Shown here piece by piece: positions 1-8,986 of a stretch of DNA of 64,000 bases; position 1 is the stretch's first letter, and every line of letters starts with the position of its first letter. The stretch covers positions 9,557,501 to 9,621,500 of the forward strand of contig NZ_CP012670.1 in NCBI RefSeq assembly GCF_004135735.1, in the 5' to 3' direction. The notes under the pieces are model-generated. The model did not search any database. It had not been told where the DNA came from and was given only the letters and a program-made list of their open reading frames with translations. The translations under genes and the position numbers were made by a program. The stretch is from Sorangium cellulosum. Its GTDB lineage: Bacteria > Myxococcota_A > Polyangia > Polyangiales > Polyangiaceae.

Positions 1-37
1 GCGCAGCGCAGGGCCGGCGCGCGCGCGGCCTGAGCCG

Positions 38-176
38 ACTCAGCCGTCGTCCTGCCGGCGCGGTCGTCGTCGTCTGCCGGCGCGGCCGTCGTTCATCCGG
101 CTCAGCCGTCGTCCTGCCCGTTCAGCCGTCGTCCTGCCCGTTCAGCCGTCGTCCTGCCCGTTCAGCCGTCGTCCTG
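38..176. repeat. 20-bp tandem repeat spanning the 3' end of the first gene
   Basis: Four head-to-tail 20-bp units (CAGCCGTCGTCCTG core) run from 101 to 176, with a looser copy near 40-56. The innermost unit encodes the last residues (QDDG) and the stop codon of the minus-strand gene next to it, so the outer units are copies of that gene's 3' end with the stop retained. Confidence 0.8.
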
Positions 177-743
177 GAGCGGGTTGCCGAGGTCGTCGAG
201 CAGCCCGGTGCCCCCCTCGATCGGGATCGCCCGCGCCAGGGCCACGCGCTCCAGCACCATCGACAGCGCGAGCCTGTCCCCCACGGTCGGCAGCCAGGTG
301 CGGGACCCGTCCCAGAGATCCAGCCGGATGTTGCCCGACGGGCTGTCCTGCGCCGCCGCCGCGCGGCCCCCGCTCGCCTGCGCGGGGGGCACCGACATCC
401 GGTCGATCTGCGACCAGGCGAAGCGCCGCACGCGCGGCAGCCCGAACCCGAGCAGCTCGCGCAGCTCGATCCCCTCCGGGTGCACGATGACGCCGCGCAT
501 CTGCTCGCGCAGGACCGCCGCCAGCGCGCTCGTGAACAGGATGATGGCGCAGACGCTCGAGGAGATGAGCCGGTGGCGATCCCCCTCGACGACGTACTGG
601 AAGATCCGGGAGCTCGAGGGGGCGTTCTGGCCGTAGACGATCACCGCCGAGACGGCGATCGCGAAGCCGAAGTAGAGCAGCGCCGGGATGCGCTCCTTCA
701 GCGGCGGCCCGAACGCGATGCGCTTCTCGGGCCTGTACGTCAT
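162..743 (-). CDS. Membrane protein with PH-like cytoplasmic domain
   Basis: About 193 residues beginning MTYRPEKR. Two hydrophobic segments follow closely (around residues 18-36 and 60-78), which suggests a short hairpin in the membrane. The C-terminal part (GVIVHPEGIEL, then RRFAWSQIDRM) resembles the strand pattern of bacterial PH-like domains that follow paired membrane helices. An Ala/Gly-rich stretch near residue 125 looks like a loop. I recognise no specific family member and assign no function. An upstream in-frame ATG at 776 (MARPSRPPGF) is an alternative start; neither has a clear Shine-Dalgarno. The gene is divergent from hemE, and its 3' end is tandemly duplicated downstream. Confidence 0.6.
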   Translation of the reverse strand: MTYRPEKRIAFGPPLKERIPALLYFGFAIAVSAVIVYGQNAPSSSRIFQYVVEGDRHRLISSSVCAIILFTSALAAVLREQMRGVIVHPEGIELRELLGFGLPRVRRFAWSQIDRMSVPPAQASGGRAAAAQDSPSGNIRLDLWDGSRTWLPTVGDRLALSMVLERVALARAIPIEGGTGLLDDLGNPLQDDG

Positions 744-930
744 GTCAAAGCCGGGAGGTCGGGAGGGACGCGCCATGGATTTCGAGTCTACACGGCAGCG
801 CCGCAGGCGCTTGGGTTCCGCTGGAGACCGCCGGCCCGGCACCGGCGGGAGAGCCGGCCCGGCACCGGCGGGAGAAGGGAACGCCTGACGCGGCGCAGGG
901 CGGCCCCGCGCCGCCACGCGGCGCCGAGGC

Positions 931-1062
931 CCGGGCCCGGGGGGAGGTCGCGTCTGGGGGGCTCACCGGAGGGGCTGGAGTGCAGGCGGGCCACCCAAGG
1001 GGCCCGCCGGAACGCAAGCCCCGGAGGTGAGCCCCCCAGACGCGACCTCCCCCCGGGCCCGG
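931..1062. repeat. Palindromic element, copy 1 (perfect 37-bp arms)
   Basis: Arms 931-967 and 1026-1062 are exact reverse complements. Inside them come a GGA/GGA symmetric internal loop, a 6-bp stem (GGGGCT/AGCCCC, 971-976 with 1017-1022), an 8x8 internal loop, an 8-bp stem (GGCGGGCC/GGCCCGCC, 985-992 with 1001-1008) and an 8-nt loop. The inner stem differs from the other copies by a compensating pair (A to G and T to C). It lies in the divergent gap 86 bp upstream of hemE. Confidence 0.9.
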
Positions 1063-1147
1063 ACCGCCAGAAACCCGTTGCCGGGCGATGGCCGCACGGA
1101 CATGAAAGGCGCCCGAGGGCGGATCCTCGACCATCCTGGAGCCTCTC

Positions 1148-2197
1148 ATGCACGACCGCTTCCTGCGCGCCTGCCGGCGTGAGCCGACCGATGTCACGCC
1201 CGTGTGGTTCATGCGCCAGGCCGGCCGGTACATGGCCGAGTACCGCGAGCTCAGGAAGAAGCACACGCTCCTCGAGATCTGCAAGACGCCCGAGCTCGCG
1301 CTCGAGGTGACGCTCCAGCCGCTGCGGCTCGGGGTGGACGCGGCGATCCTCTTCGCCGACATCCTGCTGCCGCTCGAGCCGATGGGCGCGCCGTTCGAGT
1401 TCGCCAAGGGCGAGGGCCCGGTGATCCACGAGCCCGTGCGCGACCGGGCCGGCATCGAGCGGCTCCGCGTGTTCGAGCCCGAGGAGGGGCTCGGGTACGT
1501 GCTCGAGGCCGTGCGGCTCATCCGCCGGGAGCTCGACGGCAAGACGCCGCTCATCGGCTTCGCCGGCGCCCCGTTCACCATGGCGAGCTACCTCGTCGAG
1601 GGGGGCAAATCGAGCGACTACCGGCGCACGAAGCAGCTCATGTGGAGCGACCCCGAGGCGTGGTCGGCGCTGATGGGCAAGATCGCCGAGGTCGTCCGCC
1701 GCCTGCTCCGCGCGCAGGTGGCCGCGGGCGCGCAGGCCGTGCAGCTCTTCGACTCCTGGGTCGGCGCGCTGTCGATCGACGACTACCGCGAGCACGTGCA
1801 GCCGCACGTGCGGCACATCCTCCGCGACCTCGAGGCGACCGGGGTCCCCGTCATCCACTTCGGCACGAACACCGGGGCGCTGCTCGAGGCGCAGCGCGAC
1901 GCCGGGGGCACGGTCCTCGGCGTCGACTGGCGCACGCCGCTCGACAAGGCGTGGGAGCGCATCGGCCACGACCGCGCCGTGCAGGGCAACCTCGATCCGC
2001 TGCTGCTCTGCGCCCCGCGCGCCGTCGCCGAGCGCCGCGCGCGGGCGGTGCTCGCCCAGGCCGGCGGGCGCCCCGGGCACATCTTCAACCTCGGCCACGG
2101 CATCATCCCGGAGACGCCGGTCGACACGGTGAAGGCGATCGTCGATCTCGTCCACGCGATCCCGCGCGCGTCGCTGCAGGGCGCCCCGGGCCAGTAG
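1148..2197 (+). CDS. hemE: Uroporphyrinogen III decarboxylase
   Basis: 349 residues, the normal size for HemE. The enzyme removes the four acetate carboxyls of uroporphyrinogen III to give coproporphyrinogen III, a cytoplasmic, cofactor-free step of haem synthesis. The N-terminal signature WFMRQAGRYMAEYRE carries the two substrate-binding arginines (R23, R27), and FADILLPLEPMG (60s-70s) carries the catalytic aspartate (D71 here). The C-terminal HIFNLGHGI motif is typical. The ATG at 1148 directly precedes HDRFLRAC, which fits the family start. No other haem genes are adjacent, so it appears monocistronic. The last 30 bases of the gene and the following 9 bases are duplicated downstream, with the stop TAG changed to GAG. 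Confidence 0.97.
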   Translation: MHDRFLRACRREPTDVTPVWFMRQAGRYMAEYRELRKKHTLLEICKTPELALEVTLQPLRLGVDAAILFADILLPLEPMGAPFEFAKGEGPVIHEPVRDRAGIERLRVFEPEEGLGYVLEAVRLIRRELDGKTPLIGFAGAPFTMASYLVEGGKSSDYRRTKQLMWSDPEAWSALMGKIAEVVRRLLRAQVAAGAQAVQLFDSWVGALSIDDYREHVQPHVRHILRDLEATGVPVIHFGTNTGALLEAQRDAGGTVLGVDWRTPLDKAWERIGHDRAVQGNLDPLLLCAPRAVAERRARAVLAQAGGRPGHIFNLGHGIIPETPVDTVKAIVDLVHAIPRASLQGAPGQ

Positions 2198-2245
2198 CCA
2201 GGCGCCGCGTCGCTGCAGGGCGGCCCGGGCCAGGAGCCAGGCGCC
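2168..2245. repeat. 39-bp tandem duplication across the hemE stop codon
   Basis: Units 2168-2206 and 2207-2245 differ at only two positions. The first contains the hemE stop TAG (2195-2197); the second has GAG in the same place. The unit is 13 codons long, so the copy keeps the hemE frame. Confidence 0.85.
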
Positions 2246-2251
2246 GCGTCG

Positions 2252-2391
2252 CCATCGACCACGGGCGAGCGCGGCGGCCGCCACCGGCCACGGGCGAGCG
2301 CGGCGGCCGCCATCGACCACGGGCGAGCGCGGCGGCCGCCACCGGCCACGGGCGAGCGCGGCGGCCGCCATCGACCACGGGCGCGGCGGGG
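2252..2391. repeat. 29-bp minisatellite downstream of hemE
   Basis: About four and a half 29-bp units with the shared core CACGGGCGAGCGCGGCGG. Successive units alternate between CATCGACC and CACCGGCC at the start, so the higher-order period is 58 bp. It fills most of the gap between hemE and the amidotransferase gene. Confidence 0.85.
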
Positions 2392-2446
2392 GCGCGAAGG
2401 CGGCCGCCTCAGGCTGCTTCCGTGGTGGTATCGTGCTGCTGCGAGC

Positions 2447-3232
2447 ATGTGCGAGCTCCTCGGCATGGAGTGCAATGTCCCGACGGACATCGTCTTTTCC
2501 TTCAGCGGGCTCAGGCATCGCGGCGGCCGCACCGGCCCGCACGCCGACGGCTGGGGGCTCGCGTTCTTCGAGGGGCGCGCCGCGCGCGTCTTCCTCGATC
2601 CGGGCGCCGCTGCGGAGAGCCCGCTGGCGCGGTTCCTCAGCGAGACGCCGATCAAGACGCTGCTCGCGATCGGCCACATCCGTCGCCGCACCCGCGGCGA
2701 CGTCCTGCTCGCCAACACGCACCCGTTCGTGCGCGAGCTCTGGGGCCGCCACTGGGTCTTCGCGCACAACGGCACGCTGCCGCGCGTCCGGCGCCGCGCG
2801 CTGGGCCGCTTCAATCCCATCGGCACGACCGACAGCGAGCACGCCTTCTGCTACCTGCTCGAGGGGCTCCGCAGCGCGTTCCCCGGCTACCCGCGGCGCA
2901 CCAGCGAGCTCTGGGAGGCGATCGCGGAGCTCGGCGGCGAGCTCGGGCAGGACGGGACGTTCAACTTCCTGCTCGGCGATGGACGTCACCTCTTCGCCCG
3001 CTGCGCCACCCGGCTCTGTTACATCATCCGCAAGGCCCCGTTCGGCGTGGCGACGCTCGTGGACGACGACGTCCGCGTCGACTTCTCCACGGTCACGACC
3101 CCGAAGGATCGCGTCGCCGTGGTCGCGACGGCCCCCCTCACCGCGAACGAGGCCTGGACCCCGGGGCAGCCCGGCGAGCTCTGGGTGTTCGACGGCGGCG
3201 ACCTGCGCGCCACGCTCCCCTCGGTCGCATGA
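2447..3232 (+). CDS. Class II glutamine amidotransferase (YafJ/GATase_4 type)
   Basis: 261 residues starting MCELLGM. Cys2 becomes the N-terminal nucleophile after Met removal, as in Ntn-type glutaminases. Further family features are HRGGRTGPHADGWG (residues 25-38), the IGHIRRRTRG strand, the NTHPF motif and FAHNGTLP, which shape the glutamine pocket. The length matches stand-alone YafJ-like proteins, which have the glutaminase domain but no fused synthase, so the ammonia acceptor is unknown. The start is fixed by the need for Cys at position 2. It lies 250 bp after hemE across a minisatellite, so co-transcription is doubtful. Confidence 0.88.
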   Translation: MCELLGMECNVPTDIVFSFSGLRHRGGRTGPHADGWGLAFFEGRAARVFLDPGAAAESPLARFLSETPIKTLLAIGHIRRRTRGDVLLANTHPFVRELWGRHWVFAHNGTLPRVRRRALGRFNPIGTTDSEHAFCYLLEGLRSAFPGYPRRTSELWEAIAELGGELGQDGTFNFLLGDGRHLFARCATRLCYIIRKAPFGVATLVDDDVRVDFSTVTTPKDRVAVVATAPLTANEAWTPGQPGELWVFDGGDLRATLPSVA

Positions 3233-4073
3233 TCCGGGGCTCGACCAGGCCGGGGACCTCGACCGGAACCCGCGCGGGCGCCCGGCGCCCGGCCAGCCGG
3301 GACCGGAAATGAAAAACGCCGCGACGGACCTGGGGGGGGAAGGTCTCCGCCGCGACGCAGGTCCTATCCTACGCACCCCGTGTGCCAAGTCAACCAACCG
3401 GCGTCGCGTGGGTGGCGAGGCGAGCGCCGCGCGCGGCGGTCGCGGCGCGCGCGGCGCTCAGTTCAGCGTTGTGATGCGCCCTGGTTTTGAGGCAGAACTC
3501 ACGGAGGCTCCTCCCGGCAGGGTGAGGGCATGGCAGGCGAACCGACACATCGTGCCCCAGCCAACGATTCTCTCCGCTGTCGGCGCAAGCGCGCGCCGGA
3601 CGAGTGGCGGCGCGCCCGGAGAACGCATAGAGAGAGCGCCATCGACGGCGGCACGGGCTGCACAACCGGAAAGGGGCGGCGCGTCAACCGCTCTGGAGGC
3701 GCACAGCGCCCCACAGGGCGCGTGAGCGAGCACAGGGGATGTGGTGCGGAGCAAGCGGTAGGGGGGCGGACCGTGGGGGGTGCGGACGGCGTGCGGGGAA
3801 CAAGCCGAGAACGTGGAAGGGTGCAGCGGGGCGCAGAGGGCGACGTATGCCCTTGTCGGGTTGGGGAGGCGGAGGAAGCACCGAAGACGGCTCCGCCCGG
3901 ATGGCCGTCTTGACGGGAGTCGGGGCATGTCAGTACGCTTTGACGTCGGGCGAGCTAGGGCATTTCGAGCCGTCAGATCGCGACCGAGGAGCCGCGCCCG
4001 GGACAGGCTCCGTCTCCGGGGGAGCTCGAAGGGTAGCGAGGCTGGGTCGCACGACGGGTTGGGCTGAGCGCGC
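3233..4073. other. 841-bp stretch without a convincing gene
   Basis: The open frames here lack family resemblance and the third-position G/C bias of neighbours. I see no tRNA, tmRNA or RNase P RNA signature. Near the left end, AAAAACGCCGCGACG (3312-3326) is partly repeated as CCGCCGCGACG (3347-3357). The right half presumably carries the promoter of the FHA-GGDEF gene, but no confident -35/-10 is visible. Confidence 0.5.
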
Positions 4074-4973
<900 letters not shown>

Positions 4974-5025
4974 GCGCCGCGCCGCGGCCGCGCTAGATCC
5001 CGGGCGGAGGGAGCCGAGGGAGACC

Positions 5026-6384
5026 ATGCCGAGCAGCGAGCTTCTGCCGGCGGCGCCGGGCGCGTCCGGCGCCGGAGATCAGATGCCCGAGATCGTCGCG
5101 GCGCCGCCCGGCCCGAGGTCGCGGAGCGCGCTCGAGCGGCTCGAGCGCGTGGAGTGCCCGGCGTTCGGCCGGCGCCGCGCGGCGCGGGCGCAGGCGAGCG
5201 GCGCCGAGGCGCGGCCCATCGTGCTGTCGCACGGGCGCGGCGCGAACGTCTTCGACGTCGACGGGAACCGCTACGTCGACCTCTGCGCGGGCTTCGGCGC
5301 GCTCCTGCTCGGGCACGCGGCGGCGCCGGTGCTGCGCGCGATGGAGGCGCAGATGTCGCGGCTGACGCTCGCCCTGGGCGACGTGTACTCGGCCGACGTG
5401 AAGGTCTCGCTGCTCGAGCGGCTCGCGGCGCTGCACCCCGGGCCCGCGCCCATGGCGATGCTCGGCCAGAGCGGCAGCGACGCGATCACCGCGGCCCTCA
5501 AGACCGCGGCGCTCGCGACCGGGCGGCCCGGGCTCGTCGCCTTCGAGGGGGCGTACCACGGCCTCGGCTACGGGCCGCTCGCGGCGTGCGGGCTGCGCGC
5601 GAGCTACCGGGCGCCGTTCGCGGAGCAGCTCAACCCGCGCGTGGCGTTCGCGCCGTACCCCCGGGGCGAGGCGGACGTCGCGCGCGCGCTCGACGGGGTC
5701 GAGGCGGCGCTCCGGGGCGGCGACGTCGGCGCGGTGCTCCTCGAGCCGATCCTCGGCCGCGGCGGCTGCGTCGTCCCGCCGGACGCGTTCGTGCACGCGG
5801 TGTGCGAGGCGGCGCACCGGCGCGGGGCGCTCGTGATCGCCGACGAGATCTGGACCGGCCTCGGGCGCTCGGGGGCGCTGACGCGCACCGGGGAGATCGG
5901 GGCGGCCGTGGACATCCTCTGCTTCGGCAAGGGGCTCGGCGGCGGGCTCCCGATCTCGGCGTGCGTGGCGCCGGAGCCGATCATGCGGGCGTGGGCGCGC
6001 GAGGCCGAGGTGGTCCACACCTCGACGCACGCCGGGTCGCCCCTCGCGTCGAGCGCCGCGCTCGCCACGCTCGACGCGCTCGACGCGGGCCGGCTCCCGG
6101 CGCGCTCGCGCGAGCTCGGCGCGCGCTTCCAGGGCGCGCTGCGCGAGGCGCTCGCGCGCTGCGCCGGCGTCGTCGAGGTGCGGGGCGCAGGGCTCATGGT
6201 CGGCGTCGAGCTGGCGAGCGCGGAGCTCGGCCTGCGCGCCATGAGCGGGATGCTCGCCGAGGGCTACCTCGTCCTCACGGGCGGGCAGCGCGGCGAGACG
6301 CTGACGCTGACGCCGGCGCTCACCATCCCCGAGGCGCTGCTCTCGGCCGCGGCCGGCGCGCTCGCGCGCGTGCTCTCGGCGTAG
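5026..6384 (+). CDS. PLP-dependent class III aminotransferase
   Basis: 452 residues with the fold-type I pattern. The PLP site has the GQSGSDAITAALK phosphate-binding loop (147-159), FEGAYHG (173-179), the IADEIWTGLGR motif with the pyridine-binding D273, and the Schiff-base lysine K302 in CFGKGLGGGLPIS. The family moves amino groups between an amine or omega-amino acid and a keto acid or aldehyde. The substrate cannot be read from sequence. A good ribosome site (GAGGGAG-like) precedes the ATG. It starts a run with LuxE-like and LuxC-like genes, so an aldehyde made by those two is a plausible acceptor. The first 40 residues are a low-complexity extension. Confidence 0.9.
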   Translation: MPSSELLPAAPGASGAGDQMPEIVAAPPGPRSRSALERLERVECPAFGRRRAARAQASGAEARPIVLSHGRGANVFDVDGNRYVDLCAGFGALLLGHAAAPVLRAMEAQMSRLTLALGDVYSADVKVSLLERLAALHPGPAPMAMLGQSGSDAITAALKTAALATGRPGLVAFEGAYHGLGYGPLAACGLRASYRAPFAEQLNPRVAFAPYPRGEADVARALDGVEAALRGGDVGAVLLEPILGRGGCVVPPDAFVHAVCEAAHRRGALVIADEIWTGLGRSGALTRTGEIGAAVDILCFGKGLGGGLPISACVAPEPIMRAWAREAEVVHTSTHAGSPLASSAALATLDALDAGRLPARSRELGARFQGALREALARCAGVVEVRGAGLMVGVELASAELGLRAMSGMLAEGYLVLTGGQRGETLTLTPALTIPEALLSAAAGALARVLSA

Positions 6385-6457
6385 CGCCGCGCGCGGGCCG
6401 GCGCGGGCGCGCGGCGCGGCGCCCGCGCGCGGGCCGGCGCGTGCTATCCCGGTCGCC

Positions 6458-7729
6458 GTGGGATCGATAGACCAGAGCGAGGCGCTGCACCGCCGCGCGC
6501 GGGCGTTCCTCTCGGCATCTCTCCAGGCGGGCGCGCCGGGCTCGCCCGGCCCCGGCCGGGCGGCCCCTGCCCCGCTCCGGCAAGGGGCGCGCGCCGCGGC
6601 GGCGCCCTCCGCCGCGCCCGCGCCCGCCGCGCCCGCACCCGCCGCGCCCGCCGCGCCCGCGCCTTCCGCGCTCCCGGAGACCTTCGACGAGCTCGCGGTC
6701 GCCCTCGCGCGGCACCAGGCGGCGGGCTGCGCGCCGGTCGCCCGCCTCTACCGGGCGCGCGGCGTGGACGTGGAGGCGCTGCGGCGCGCGGAGCAGATCC
6801 CGGCCGTGCCCTGCGACGTCTTCCGGTTCGCGCGCGTCGCCGTCCACCCCAAAGAGGCGGACGAGCGCGTGTTCCGCACGAGCGGGACCTCCCTCGGCGC
6901 GGCGTCCCGCGGCGAGCACCCGCTCCGCACGACCGCGACCTACGAGCTCGCCGCGCTCGCCTGGGGGGAGCGCCTCCTCTGGCCCGACGGCGAGCGGCTG
7001 CGGGTGATCACCCTGGCGCCGCCGCTCGACGAGGCGCCGGACTCGTCGCTCGGGTTCATGCTCGATCGCTTCGCGGCGCGCCTCTCGGGGCCGGCGAGCT
7101 GGCACGTGCGCGGCGGGGAGCTCGACGCCCGAGGGTTCGCCCGCGCGTGCGGCGAGGCGCGCGACGCGGGCGAGCCGGCCATCGTGCTCGGCACCTCGTT
7201 CGCGTTCGTGCACCTGCTCGAGGCCGAGCTGCCCAGGGACGCGACGCGGCTGCCCGAGGGGAGCCGCGTCATGCAGACCGGCGGCTTCAAGGGGCGCTCG
7301 CGCGAGGTGCCCGCGGAGGACCTGCGCGCGGCGATCGCGCGGTCGCTCGGGGTGCCCCCCGCGCACGTCGTGGGCGAGTACGGCATGACGGAGCTCTCCA
7401 GCCAGCTCTACGAGGGCACGCTCGCGGCGGCGCTCGCGCGCGCCGGCGCCCCCGAGGCCGGGGCGCGCGCCGCGCCCGGGCTCTACCTCGCGCCGCCGTG
7501 GGTGCGCGTCACCGCGGTGGACCCGGAGACGCTCGCGCCGCTGCCCGCGGGGGCGATCGGGCTCGCGCGCATCGTCGATCTCGCGAACGTCGACTCGGCC
7601 GTCGCCATCCAGACCGCCGATCGCGTGCGCGTGACCGAGGCGGGCGTCGAGCTCCTGGGCCGCGCGCCCGGCGCGCCGCCGCGCGGCTGCTCGATCGCGC
7701 TCGACCAGATGCTCGGCGGCGCCGCGTGA
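6458..7729 (+). CDS. LuxE-like acyl-protein synthetase
   Basis: 423 residues. An Ala/Pro-rich linker (about 25-75) precedes a LuxE/acyl-protein synthetase domain, with FRTSGTSLG (139-147) as adenylate-type phosphate loop and VVGEYGMTELSSQLY (about 308-322) as the A5-like motif of adenylate-forming enzymes. In luminous bacteria LuxE activates a fatty acid with ATP and carries it as a Cys thioester; Cys411 near the C-terminus (GCSIALDQ) is a candidate carrier, to be confirmed by alignment. Starts at GTG. Its stop overlaps the ATG of the LuxC-like gene (TGATG), showing tight translational coupling. No luxAB or luxD is nearby. Confidence 0.87.
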   Translation: MGSIDQSEALHRRARAFLSASLQAGAPGSPGPGRAAPAPLRQGARAAAAPSAAPAPAAPAPAAPAAPAPSALPETFDELAVALARHQAAGCAPVARLYRARGVDVEALRRAEQIPAVPCDVFRFARVAVHPKEADERVFRTSGTSLGAASRGEHPLRTTATYELAALAWGERLLWPDGERLRVITLAPPLDEAPDSSLGFMLDRFAARLSGPASWHVRGGELDARGFARACGEARDAGEPAIVLGTSFAFVHLLEAELPRDATRLPEGSRVMQTGGFKGRSREVPAEDLRAAIARSLGVPPAHVVGEYGMTELSSQLYEGTLAAALARAGAPEAGARAAPGLYLAPPWVRVTAVDPETLAPLPAGAIGLARIVDLANVDSAVAIQTADRVRVTEAGVELLGRAPGAPPRGCSIALDQMLGGAA

Positions 7730-8886
7730 TGGACGCCGGCGCGGCGCGGCGCACCCGGGTCGAGCGCGTGATCGCCGCGGGCGCGCGGATCGCGGATCCG
7801 CGCGATCCGCTGGGCGAGGAGGCGCGCCGGCGGCTGCCGCTCACGAGCGGCCTCTCCCCCGAGGGCGTCGAGCTCGCGCTCGGCCGCCACCTCGAGATCG
7901 CCCCGAGCCGCGGCGAGCTCGACGCGCTCGTCGCGACCTCGGGGCGCGCGCGCCGCTGCCACGTGGTCCTGGCCGCCAACGTCTGCACCGCGCCGCTGCG
8001 GGCCATCGCCGTCGCGGCGGCGACGGCGCCGGAGGTCTTCGTGCGCCCGTCGCGCCGAGACCCCGTCGTCGCCGAGCTCCTCGCGCGCGCGCTTCAGGCG
8101 GACGAGGTCTTCGCCCGCGCCCAGGGCGCCGTCGCGCTCGTCGCGGATCTCCAGCTCGACGACGCAGGAGAGCGGGCCGCCGGCGACGCCCGCCTCGGCG
8201 ACGGCCCGCGCGACGGCCCGCGCGCCGCGCCCGACGCCGAGCCGCGCGCCGAGCTGCATGTCTATGGCACGGACCGGACCGTGGCGACGCTGCGGGCCCA
8301 GGCCGGCCCGGGCGTGCTCGTGCGCGGGCACGGCGCCGGCCTCGGGCTCGCCGTCGTCGGCGCCGACGCGGACCTCGCCGAGGCGGCGCGGGCCATCGCC
8401 AGCGACGTCGTGCCGTTCGATCAGCGCGGGTGCCTCTCGCCGCGCTTCGCGCTGGTCGAGGGCTCGGCCGGCCGCGCCGAGGCGCTCGCCCGCGCCCTGC
8501 ACGAGGCGCTCGAGCTGGCCGGCGCGCAGGTCCCGCGCGGGCCGCTCGACGGCGCCGCGCGCGCGGAGATCGCCATGTACCGGGCCACCCTCGAGGCCGT
8601 GGGCTCGTTCTGGGAAGGGGAAGGACACGGGGTCGGCCTGGATCCGGCGCCGCGCGCGTTGCTCCTGCCGCCCGCGGCGCGCGTCGTCCACGTGGTCCCC
8701 GTGACCGCCGGCGCGGCGGCGGCGCTGCTCGCGCCGATCCGCGGCGCGCTCACCGCGATCGGCGCGGGCGGCGGCGGACAGCTCGCGGCCGCGGCCTCCG
8801 CCCTGGCCCCGCGCGCCCGGGCCTCGGCGCTGGGATGGATGCAGCGCCCGCCCCTGGACGGCCCCGTCGACCTGCGGACGCTCTGA
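7729..8886 (+). CDS. LuxC-like acyl-CoA/acyl-protein reductase
   Basis: 385 residues, aldehyde-dehydrogenase superfamily, LuxC branch. The catalytic nucleophile is Cys235 in DQRGCLSPRF, preceded by the cofactor-binding RGHGAGLGLAVV region (199-210). The known LuxC reaction is NADPH reduction of an enzyme-bound acyl thioester to a free aldehyde. The ATG overlaps the stop of the LuxE-like gene by one base, so the pair is probably made in equal amounts and acts as a complex. A low-complexity insert rich in Ala, Asp and Pro lies around residues 145-172. The upstream aminotransferase could consume the aldehyde. Confidence 0.88.
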   Translation: MDAGAARRTRVERVIAAGARIADPRDPLGEEARRRLPLTSGLSPEGVELALGRHLEIAPSRGELDALVATSGRARRCHVVLAANVCTAPLRAIAVAAATAPEVFVRPSRRDPVVAELLARALQADEVFARAQGAVALVADLQLDDAGERAAGDARLGDGPRDGPRAAPDAEPRAELHVYGTDRTVATLRAQAGPGVLVRGHGAGLGLAVVGADADLAEAARAIASDVVPFDQRGCLSPRFALVEGSAGRAEALARALHEALELAGAQVPRGPLDGAARAEIAMYRATLEAVGSFWEGEGHGVGLDPAPRALLLPPAARVVHVVPVTAGAAAALLAPIRGALTAIGAGGGGQLAAAASALAPRARASALGWMQRPPLDGPVDLRTL

Positions 8887-8986
8887 GCGTCGAGCCCGGC
8901 CGCCGCGCCGCGACGGCGACGCCGCCGCGTCGACGCGGGCGCGTGCGAGGTGATCCCGGGCGACGGTGTATGATAGCGATCGTCGT

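Noticed and set aside
779..800. T-arm-like sequence (TTCGAGTC) as part of a tRNA
   Set aside because: No acceptor, D or anticodon arms can be built around it.
931..1062. Palindromic element as an intrinsic terminator for hemE or other genes
   Set aside because: No T-run follows either arm on either strand, and copy 1 lies between divergent gene starts where no terminator is needed. A role at the RNA level is possible but not as a classic terminator.
788..3397. An 869-codon frame opposite hemE and the amidotransferase gene
   Set aside because: It is the complement of two recognised genes plus repeats, with a composition of Arg/Ala/Gly only.
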